Translations under genes and position numbers: made by a program
Shown: piece after piece, positions 46,821 through 57,300 of the stretch
How the letters are laid out: each line of letters starts with the position of its first letter
How positions within the stretch are numbered: position 1 is the first letter of the stretch
Source of the DNA: Pomphorhynchus laevis
Taxonomy: Eukaryota > Acanthocephala > Palaeacanthocephala > Echinorhynchida > Pomphorhynchidae
Direction: 5' to 3'
Assembly: GCA_012934845.2 (NCBI GenBank)
Contig: WNNJ02001418.1
Location: forward strand, 62,001-126,000
DNA length: 64,000 nucleotides
Notes under the pieces: generated by a model
The model's database searches: none
Told to the model about the DNA's origin: nothing
The model's input: only the letters and a program-made list of their open reading frames with translations

Positions 46821-48330
46821 TTATCGCAATATGTTGATATATTTGAACATGCCATATAAAAGCCAGCATATTGACTGCTTAAAAGTAGATTAAAGAACTA
46901 TTCTTTATTTTTTATTTTAATTTCTAAACTGACCATACTTAATGCAGCATTGACCATTTAATGAGAAAAGCATTATATTAAATGCTTAGAAATACAAGAT
47001 ATAGTGGTACACTAGAATGAAGATATTTCCTTTTATTAAAAATTACAATATTTCGATAGCTCCTGCTATCATCAGGATTACAATAAATGATAGACAAGTA
47101 TAGATATACAAGTATTTACCGATTAAGATTACACAGTCGGCGTGTAATTTCATCTCTGTTTGCTATCTTTCATTTGTAGATGAATTTTTAAAAAAATGAA
47201 GACTATTTTTATTAACAGCTTATCTTAGCAATGCAAACAGAGCATAGTCGATCAAGATCAACTTTGTCATTACCGCATATCACAGTGACTCCATATACAT
47301 CATCCACGCATAGTGACGGTGCGTGTAGTGAAAAATATATGCAAGCGAAGGTAAACACATTTTGTAATACAAATTGTATTCGTTTTTAAGGTAAATCAAA
47401 TATTGGCACGAATATTTTATTGATTTAATAGTCAGAAGTATAGAAATTTTGGGTATTTGTAAATTTAGTCGTTATTGAAGAGCCAATTTATATCAATTTT
47501 ATGATTAAAGAAGAAAGTACAAATTTTTAAATAACGATAGCAATAGTTATTTCGCCTGGCTAATAAGCAATGCACGCTTATTAACATATTATTGTATGGA
47601 CTGTATATGTTACTGTCTTACCAATGTCGCACGCTTGAGATTATTTTCGTGTCTTTTTATTTTATAGATATATTTTCCTTGGAACTTTGGCTATTCTGTT
47701 AACATACAGATATGGATATAAGAAAATTCTTATCCCTAGCTTTTGAATTTTTCAATCAAAATGACATTTTCCACGTAAAAATAAATCATTTTTGAATGGC
47801 ATTATACTCAAATGCTGAAATTTGTCGACCATGAAGGTTTTTATAATAAATGCAGATAGCCAAATTTGACAAGGAAACAAAACTTAACTTCATGATTATC
47901 TTAATTGTGTCCTTAGTGAATGCATGTTATATGTTTTTTATATGATATTATCATGAAATTTATAATTAAAATTATCGGTTTGACATAACTTTATGCAAAT
48001 CGCATTCTTACCATTAGAGTAGCATAGAGATTTATTCTTAAATTATTATTTTATTATTAAAACAATTTTATTTTTAAATAGAAAATAGCTAAAGAGCTTT
48101 CGCTAATAAATTCAAATAAAAATTTCAAATGAACGATATTTTATACATTTTCGTCATGGCAATTTATATATATAATATTTGTTAGCACCACCATCTATTG
48201 GTAGTGTCAATCCACACTATATATGCAATATATATACCGATATATACATATAAATACAATATATAATATCAAAAATATTATATAATACATAAGGTATATA
48301 AAATGTATAATAATGCGACCCGATAGGTAG
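46821..48330. other. AT-rich stretch with a stem-loop, no gene
   Basis: At 47051-47077 the minus strand reads CTGATGATAGCAGGAGCTAT then CGAAA, a 6-bp hairpin (GATAGC/GCTATC) framed by CTGAT and GAAA, of a kind often seen near Penelope-like and related repeats. TATA-rich sequence fills 48160-48310. Nothing coding was seen. Confidence 0.45.
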
Positions 48331-48945
48331 TTCGTTGGATGTCAATTCACAAGACTAGACTTTGATTCACGACTTTCACTCACCATGTCACTTCTAGACA
48401 ACCACTTCAGCATCGAAATGATGGAGTACCCGGAAACACTCATCAGTAGAATGGAGTACCCACTCGTGGTTTCGGTTGCCTGTGTGACATTGTGAATGAA
48501 GGCTTTTCTGACACTGCTTAACTGACAGGCTTACGCTCTTTACCAGATCGAATTTCTGTGCGGACCATCCTTAAACACTAGGCAGAGGTTGTTGCTGAAT
48601 TGTCGCTGCACTCGTTGGATCCTTAATGGATGCAGCATGTATAATGTTTGTGCACGGATGTGCTGAGTAAACAACGGTCCAGGATTTCTTACTAATTGCG
48701 GCATTTATATAAAATGTTGTTGCTTGGAAGACTGGACTTTGATTCTCGACTTTCAGTCACCATGTCAATTCTAGACCACCGTTATACATGCCGTGTTCAT
48801 TAAAGATCCAATTGATGCAGTGACAATTCAGCAACAACCAATGTCTCGTGTTTAAGAATGGTTCGCACGGCAATTCGATCTGGCAGAGAGCCTAATATTC
48901 ATTCAATTTTAAAAAGTGTCGGAAACACATTCGTTCACTGAAAGC
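48331..48945 (-). repeat. Ribozyme-repeat dimer (minus) joined head to head with a plus fragment
   Basis: The minus-strand unit with motif H3 (48340-48520) is followed by most of a second minus unit (48521-48780; period about 377 bp, from the CATGTCAMTTCTAGAC words). This ends at 48780 and switches to a plus-strand fragment (48781-48945: TTCAGCAACAACC, GTGTCGGAAAC) of the same family. The second minus unit lacks the CTGATGA part. Confidence 0.7.
48388..48480 (-). ncRNA. Permuted hammerhead-like motif H3, slightly decayed
   Basis: Minus strand: GGCAACC-GAAAC, CATTCTA-CTGATGAGTGTTTCC, then GTTGTC-TAGAAGTGA. The core is kept. Stem II has one mismatch (GTTTCC) and stem III one (ACCAC against GTTGT). 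Confidence 0.5.
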
Positions 48946-50460
48946 TTTAATTAGCAATAAAGCATAATATTTTGTCTTTTATTAATGCCTAAAATTAGCT
49001 ACTTGATTGATTTAACTACCCATGATAAAGATATGATTGGTTTTGTATTAAATTTGATATCAGTTTTTTATATTTACATAATTTGCATGATTTTTGATTT
49101 CAAAAGGTATTTTAGATTAATAAATAATTAAAAGTCAAAAACTATATGTCGAGATCTAATTATAGAATTTGCTATTTCTCAAAATTAACTTTCATTTGAA
49201 AATAAGATCGAAATTTTTAGTTGTTTATTAAACTTTTACGGTACGTGTTTGATTATAATTGAATTTAAATCAATTTTATTGACCCTGTGGTGCTACTTTA
49301 CTGTTCAGAAAAGTTTATTAAAAAGTTAAGTTAGATTTTAATTAAAGTTAAATTAAATATAAATTAAATAGGTGAAGTTTTAAAACTTAATTATGTTAAA
49401 CCTTTTATTGTAATTTAATAAGAAGTAAATTACATACACTAAATTAAAATTAAATTATGTTAATCAAATCATTTAACTGTGTCTGCGAATTTTGTAAAAT
49501 ACGCAGATTAAAATTAAAAACAGATTAAAAATATATATTTCAATTTTAAGATTTTTCATAATTTATATGAGCTAGAATATTTTAAAAACTTAAATTTTCA
49601 TGAATTAATTAATAATTAAGACACTACGAATACACTATTAAAAGTATTTTATAACTATAAAATATTATATAAGTATTTTAGTATATAATATTATATAATA
49701 TTAATGTATAATATTTATAGTATCTTATATAAGTATTTTATAACTAAGTATTTTACTAAGTTATAAAATAAATTGGATTAAAAAAATTCAATTTGAAGAT
49801 ATAGTTATAAAATTATATTATTTAGATTTATAAATTAAATTACAGAATTAAAAATAATATAAATTCAATTTTAATTGAATTGAATTTATAAGATTGATTA
49901 ATAATTTGTTGATTATTAATTTATTAGATTGATTATAATTTATTAATTACTGATTGCAATATGCACAAATTAAAAATTAAAAGACATTTTTCCTGAATCG
50001 AAAATTGCAATTAAGATGCTAAAATACAAAAGATAATAAATCTTTAAAGTAAAGATTTGTTGTCAAATTTAGAGTATAAGATTTGATAAACCATCTAATC
50101 AAACAAAACTTTTAATTTGCTGAAACCACGTTTTTCGAAAATGTTCTTTTTCTGGATTATTATGTAGATTATTAATAGCGTTTTGATATAGACCTCTGGA
50201 GGCGGTTTATGAGCTAGAACATAAATTGTCTTGACTATAAATACTTGCAATTATATTCCTGAAGAAGACCAAACAGCGATCAAAAGCTTGAAAAACAATT
50301 AGAATATTGTCTAATTGTATAGATATATAATAATATATATTAATATATATAATATATATATATTATATTATATAATAATATATATTACAATATATCAATA
50401 TTGTAATATTCGGTCTGAAACTTGATTTTAAGAATTATTATTAAGTTCGATTACATGCAG
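48946..50460. other. AT-rich spacer
   Basis: Long runs of short A/T words such as ATTAAATTAAAT; no coding potential on either strand. At 50262-50300 CCTGAAGAAGACC...GAAAAAC resembles the conserved stem-loop found near the ends of Penelope-like and related repeats. A TA-rich block fills 50320-50410. Confidence 0.5.
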
Positions 50461-50473
50461 ATTACATGTTACA

Positions 50474-50545
50474 AGCAGCCGAGACGACTGGTGGTATTTC
50501 ACTCCACTGATAAGTGCTTTCGGTTACCATCAGAGATCATCTTTG
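50474..50545 (+). ncRNA. Decayed permuted hammerhead-like motif H4
   Basis: GCAGCC-GAGAC-GACTGGTGGTA, then CACTGATAAGTGCTTTC and GGTTACCATCAG follow the order of H7. Core positions have changed (GAGA, CTGATAA), so this copy should be inactive. Confidence 0.4.
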
Positions 50546-50559
50546 CCGTTATTTGCTTT

Positions 50560-53160
50560 TAATTATAGCAATTGAATAATTATTTTCGTTTTTTGTATTC
50601 ATAGTTTTATTTGCAAGGGCTCATGTTGGTTTTTTGATATTTATGTTCTTAAACAAAAAATTTAATAGCCGATAATTGCAAAATTATCGTCTATTTAACG
50701 TTTGGACTATAAACGTCATAAAAATAGGCTACCCTGAAATTTCCGTGAAATGTGACATACGCACTCTACTAAAACGTGTAGTTTGCTTATAAAAACAAAT
50801 TACAAAGCAAAAGTTTGAAATTTCATTTTAACTTTCCTATCTCTAAAAGTTCACAAAAAGACAATAGGTCGACTTTCAGTTTCCCCTATCTGAAACTAAT
50901 TTGTGAATTGTAATTTCTATTTTATCTTTCAATTTTGTTCAAGTTATAGTCGCTAGTGCTCCCTCAGTGTGGAAACAAATTTTCAAGTATCTGGTTAAAT
51001 TACTCTGTATTTTCTCTTTTCTTTTAGATTTATTTTACATTTTTATTTCTTTTACCAAATTTATCGCGCCTCTGGTGTGTAATAATGCCCATATTAGAAT
51101 AACTAAGTAAATAAGTCCATATTTACTGAATTAATAATTAATTTATAATTTAATGATTATTAGAATCATTAATGAATAAAAATTAACGAATAAAATTAAC
51201 TGATTTGTTCAAATCATTGTAAATAATTTGTATTTTTATAATTACAAATAATAATAAATACCATTATTTTTAGACATATTATAGCCACCCGAGATAAAAA
51301 AAAACTTGAAACATATTTATTGTTTTGGTCAAACCCTGTGACCGTTATCAAGAACAATTAAAATAACACAATCACAAATTGTGATAATACATATTTAATA
51401 TATTATATTAAATACTATTATTCTTAGTATTTAATATAATATTATTTACATAATATTATATTACTAATATAATTTATAATCATTCGCATAATAGCATTTA
51501 ATCATAAAATGGTTTTAGATATATCTTTTAATAAAATTTTTATAATTAACAATATATAAATTTATATAAATAAATTTATATATGATTTACTATTACCACG
51601 AATCTTTTTAATGGTAGTCATAAGAAATGAAAAGCAATAGTTTATAATGAATTTAGTTTATATTTTTAGTAATGAATTTGTTGTTAATAATGTAGGAATT
51701 GTTTAAAATAAAATAAATAAATATTTTTTTAAGCTTTTGTAATTTATTTTTTAAATTACATATACTAATATGATAAAAAGATAAATTATAGTATATAATA
51801 ATTTATAAAATAACTAAATTTATGTTGTTCTATAATTTCGAAATTTATAAAATTATTAAAACCCATATTTTGTTAATAAATAATTAATTACTAAAACTGT
51901 AATAAGATATTCTATAATTAAAAATATTACTTATTATAATATAGAACATATTGTAATATGAGAATACTGTAGATCAGTTTTTTATTACCAAATAATAACT
52001 CAGTTCTTACTTATGATAAAAGCAGCTATCAAAATACAGATGGGTGAACTGACCTTTGTCCACTAATAGAAAAATATTTTTCCCTTGTGCATATAAGTCA
52101 ATCAATTTTAATTATTTATTATATTATTTATTATATATTCATTGCTGTAGTTTATACTTCAATGGAATTCAATCAAATACCAATGATTATGTTTGCAATT
52201 AATGCATCAAATAGTTGTTGTATCATACGAGTGATGTAAACTATAAAATTTTAAATTTGTCTTGAGGAAATTAAAAAATATATTTATCACATTTTTCTCT
52301 AAAGATAGAAACAAATTATAATTTTAAAAATTAATCATACGACTTTAATCTCACACATGCTTTTAATCACATGTAATCTATTTTAATTAAATTATATTAA
52401 TTAGATAATAAAATAATGATATAGAAATTAACATTTAAATAATATTATTATTTTTGTTAAATATTAAAAAATTTAAATATTTTGTTCAAACTAAGTGTCT
52501 TATTTTGCTGTTACTTTTAAGTGCTTCTAATTATTTCAAGCTAGGCATTGTTATAAAAATAGTTCAATCAACTCCTTAAAAAAGTATGACTTGAGTATAT
52601 TTTGATGAAAATTATAATGTTTGTTATTTACTTTAATTAGAATATGATAATAATCCACAATTCGAAGCATTACCACTTGTTAAACACATCCGTTCCACAA
52701 AGTTTCTTTTTTAATACACAAAACTAAATGCTACTTTTAAAAAATATAATTTTATATTTCAGAGTTAATCGTTAGCGAATTATATGATTTCATTTTGTTT
52801 TAAAATGCAATGTCGGTAAAGCTTTTATCGACATTTTTTCATGCCAGTCATTTTTTATATTTCAAGGTATTGGTCTATTTGGCCATCGATCACAAACTAG
52901 ATCACAACTAGTTATGATCGGTAACTGTTTGTCGCTAAGGTGTTGTTAATGTTGACGTTTCATGGATTTAGTTGCAAAGTGTAAGATATCTATCTTTTCT
53001 CTCTCTTTCTTTTCTTTTCTTTATGTTTGTTTGAGACTTTTGTACACCAAGAGTTCGCTAAACTCAAGAGTTATGATATCTGCGGATATATGTGTCTAAG
53101 ACGAGCTATTTAGCAGTCCGTTTCTAATAAGGAGGCAGACTCGTTATGTCACAAGTTCAA
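50560..53160. other. AT-rich spacer
   Basis: No gene or element was recognised. Near 51330-51360 the minus strand reads TTGATAACGGTCACAGGGTT then TGACC, another hairpin-forming CTGATGA-like repeat end. The rest is mostly A/T. Confidence 0.5.
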
Positions 53161-53164
53161 GCTC

Positions 53165-53295
53165 TTTCTGAGTATATGAGTATAGTTTTCTGTGTAGCCT
53201 TCCATGAAGCTTTCTAAGAAGCCTTTTGTGAATCCTTCTAAGAACCCATCTGTGTAGCCTTATATATAGCCATATATGTAACCTTATTTTTATTA
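53165..53295. repeat. Degenerate minisatellite
   Basis: Variants of a roughly 11-12 bp unit (TGTGTAGCCTT, TCTAAGAAGCC, TCTAAGAACCC, ATATAGCCATA) follow each other. The minus strand is open through it, giving an Arg/His/Leu periodic peptide, but this only reflects the repeat. Confidence 0.6.
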
Positions 53296-53609
53296 TTTGT
53301 TGACTAAAGCTTGGGTTCGTCGAAATTTGTGTTTCATACATGGGACAGAGCTAAAGGATTTACAGGTGATGTTTAAATAATTTAAATCAAAATGTCGACG
53401 AAGAATTAAAACTGTTGCGTATCCACTCATCAGTTAAAATCAAAATGATTTAGGATAGCAATAACTTAATGTTCTGATTTACAGTGGACACCTTTAGTAA
53501 TTATTGTAGCCACATAATATTTAAAATATTTGGATCAATGTTTCTCGGCATTTTTAAAAATCACTTTAATGCTTATAGTTTCACCGTCCAACGTTCATCA
53601 ATAATACTT

Positions 53610-53830
53610 TAACTATACAATTGTCGAAATTAATTACAAATTTTAAGAACAGCATAAAAGTATACTATAAAACTAATGCTAGACTTAGTGTCATACTCAA
53701 AACTAAACCAGAAACATCATCACAATGCGTGATATTCCGTGTGCAGATTGTGAGAAGACTTATGTTGGACAAACTAATCAATGCTTAAAAAAGAGAATTT
53801 ACCAACATAAGTACAACGAATGATGTACAT
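53610..53830 (+). mobile_element. Penelope-like element remnant, GIY-YIG endonuclease start
   Basis: The frame at 53725-53820 reads RDIPCADCEKTYVGQTNQCL and KKRIYQH, matching the start of the GIY-YIG endonuclease of Penelope-like elements (consensus VYxIPCxDCxxxYIGQT ... RIxxH). Just upstream, in another frame, KNSIKVYYKTNARLSVILKT fits the end of the element's RT. Only this short piece is left. Related elements elsewhere are known to carry hammerhead motifs, which is relevant to the ribozyme repeats nearby. Confidence 0.65.
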
Positions 53831-54154
53831 TAGAGTGATGCTTCTTTGAGTGATGCTGTGATCCGCTGATTCGAATGATAATGTTTATCAGTTGAAATAG
53901 TTGCACGTTAAAGGTTTTAATTACAAAATAACAAAATTTATGGATAATTTTAGGAACAATTTAGTATTAATATCTTATTTGTAAAATAAATATTTTAATT
54001 TTAAAATATATATAAATTAGTTTGAATAATATTTTAATATAAATTATTTTAAATTATAATATAATATTTTGAAAATTTAAATTATTTTAAATATTTTAAA
54101 TTATTTATATAAATTATTTTATTTTTTCGTTAACATCATCTTATTTTGTTACAG

Positions 54155-54315
54155 CTAGAAACTCATTCTATGACTAGTAGTGACAAGTCCAGTCAAAACG
54201 TAGCCATCGTAAACAATGCTAATATCAGAGGGTGGCTACAGAAATGGACGAATTATATTAAAGGTTACCAGAGACGATGGTTTGTTTTAAATCAGGGCAT
54301 ACTTTCATATTACAG
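54155..54315 (+). CDS. OSBP: OSBP exon with start codon and first half of PH domain
   Basis: An acceptor TTTTGTTACAG ends at 54154, suggesting an upstream 5' UTR exon. The first in-frame ATG is at 54170 ([10 protein letters not shown]). The exon ends in the Arg codon of SYYR (AG|A) before donor GTATAT. Human OSBP has a longer Gly/Ala-rich leader before its PH domain; this one has about 18 residues. Confidence 0.8.
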
Positions 54316-57300
54316 GTATATGCGATTAACTTTATCTTGAATATACTCACTTTTTATTTAGATCACAAGCTGAAATGAAATATACTTGTAGAGGCACTAT
54401 CTACATGAGAAATGCTATATTAATTACGCTTGACACTTATCACTTTGTTATAAAGAACGGTAGCACTACGATTCACTTGAAAGCAGCAACAGAAGCTGAG
54501 AAACAAAAATGGATTGCAGCACTGGAGCTCGCGAGATCAGCAAAATTACAGTCTAATGCATGTATAAAAGTTTGCCACTTTTTCGTAAAAATTTCCTACA
54601 AAATATCAACATTTTAATATTAATTTTGTTTGAATTTGATTTTTATTAATTTTAATTGACTTTTATTTATAGAATTCGTCTATCATTATGAATCTAATGA
54701 TCTATAATGTAAAATTTAGACATTTTCATATTTATTAAAATTTAAATTTAAAATTTTCAACAATTGCAGTAAAGCTCTTTTAACTTTTATCATTTTGATG
54801 TAACACATTCGAAAGATGATTTGTTACACCGTCTCCAAATCTCAATAAATCATCTAGTTTTTATTATCTTTTGGATGTACTAAAATATATTCTAAGTTTA
54901 AAGTCAAGGAAAACAGTTTGTTATTTTTAATTGATTATTTCCTTAAAAACCTAATTTTAATAGTTTATTCATTTCACAATATCACCATTAATTAGTACAA
55001 TTTTCTTTTGCAATTGTTAATGCCAACTTAGTGGTTCCAAAATTAATCCCATTATCCATCAATAATCGTTATAAACTGTAAGTTTCCGCTTTTCTTATAG
55101 TTATAAGCCTGTATCCATTGCAAGTTGTCGACTTTACAAACGATCACAATGTAAACTGAAGATAATTTAATTTAGAAGTTAATTCACTGAGCCCACCGTT
55201 ATTTCTTTCGTATAAACTATCTGTTGATTGAAGCAATGAAAAGAGTAACAATTAAAAGAGTCTGTTTGATGTAAATGAGCTTGCCGTTCTGTGCAGCAAT
55301 GTTTCACTGCACCCCTCTTTAAAATGCTTTATAGAGTCACCGTTTTATAAATAGCGCCATCTAAAAGAACGTTACCTTTATTTTTTGAAATTATTTCTCA
55401 TACATTTGACTTCCATGTTATGCAATATGCTTATGACATTCTCATCTATGCTCATGCACCTGCTTATCCTATTCATGATCTTAGTGTTTCTGCTTCCAAC
55501 TGTCTTGCCTCAATTTTCAATCATCTTTCTTCTCTTCGTCTTACTCTGAATCCTAATAAATCCAAAATAATGTGGATCCTTCCATCTACGCCCCAGCTTA
55601 GAACTTCCCTCCGTTTCATTAAATTCTACAATTCTTGCTCTCGTTGACAATCTCGTTTTCTTGGGCTTCCATTTCGACAACCGACTTTCACTTAAACCTT
55701 TTGTTAGAGATAAAGTACCTTCATCTACCTTGATTCTCCTCAACATCCGTCAAATTTGTAGATTGATCGATTTCCCTTATTGTGTGACTCTCATATATTC
55801 TCTTTTTTTTCTCAAGACTCGATATTCTCTTAGTCTATTTTCCAACTCATCTAAATTCACTATTCTTCCACTAGAACGCACCGGAAAGGCATCCGTCAGA
55901 ATTTTCCTTCGTCTTCGTCGTTTGATCATACATCCCACTATCTTGTTTCTCTTGATTGGCCTACCATTTATTGTCGTGTTCAAATTCGTCTTCTCGTTGC
56001 TTTCCGCCTTGTAACTTTTCCTACTCCTTCATTTTTCAACCTTCCTTTTCTCGACAATTCTCGTACTGTTTACTCTTCTTTGCGTTCCCGTAATTTCCTT
56101 CTTTTACATGTCCCAAACTACTCTACCCTTTTCGGCTTCCGCTCCTTCCTTGTGGATGTTCCTCTCTCGTGGAATCATCTGCCCATTCATATACGCCAAT
56201 CAACCTCAATGCCTGTTTCAAACGCTAAATCCGATCCCATTTAAATAATTTAAGAAATTTATCTATATGACGTTTGATGTGTTTTTTAGGTAGCGGACTT
56301 GTAAGCGCGCAGTTGGCACGCATTTGCCACTTTAAATAAATTCTTATTGTATCCCAAACAATTTTAAAGTTAGCTCAAAGATGTTTCTGCGTAAACGAGC
56401 AGCGCTCTAAGATATGTAACGCGATCGCGTTTTAACTGGAAATAAACTTTTGTATACAACTTGCCGCCTGAGAGCAGACGAAGCCGCCTGAGAGCAGACG
56501 AAGCCGCCTGAGAGTGAACGACGAAACAACTAGGACTTACAACGAAACAGCTATTACAGATTATATGTCTTCAATTAACCTCCACAGTTGTACCTGTCAG
56601 GATCATTAAAAATTCCATTCATATGTTTACTAAAAATTACAAGTCAATCAAAAAATTAATTTTAAGATAAAATGAAATGATACATTAGCATAATTCTTTC
56701 TAATTGCTATTCAATTAAAACTACATTTATTACTAATAAGGTAGTTAATCATAAGCTAATATTTATTGCAAAATTTCACCATTTTAACACATTAATACAG
56801 AGTAATGTTGATTTTAGATTAATTTTGACTTTTTAATTTAATATTGAAAATGTATTAATTTAGTAATAACATCAAACGAAATTTTATGACTAATGGAAAA
56901 AAGTTTATGAAATAAGAAAATGTGATTTGTTATCAAAAAAAATCATTTTTTTGGACTAATGGAAAAAATTGAAATTTAGACGACGACAACAATGATTCAA
57001 TAGGAGAAGTAAATTTAGCGACTGTTGATTTTACTACAAATGATAAAAAGTTACAACAAAAATTGGAGGAATTGGAAGCGTGTTTCGATTTGATGAAAAA
57101 ACAGCAACATGCAATCCAAAAATGTATTCGATGTGTCGACAATCAGGATAAGACGTCATTCAAAAATTTACTGAGCAGTCTCGATGAACGCACAACTATA
57201 TTTCGAATAACTGCTACGAGTCTTATTAACAACTGTCGCGCATTTCTAACAACTGCCAGTGATCAACGGAAAACGGTAACGAATGCATACCTGGAAGAAC

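Noticed and set aside
53144-53341. Arg/His/Leu-rich 65-residue minus-strand reading
   Set aside because: It is the translation of a degenerate 11-12 bp minisatellite, with no other support.
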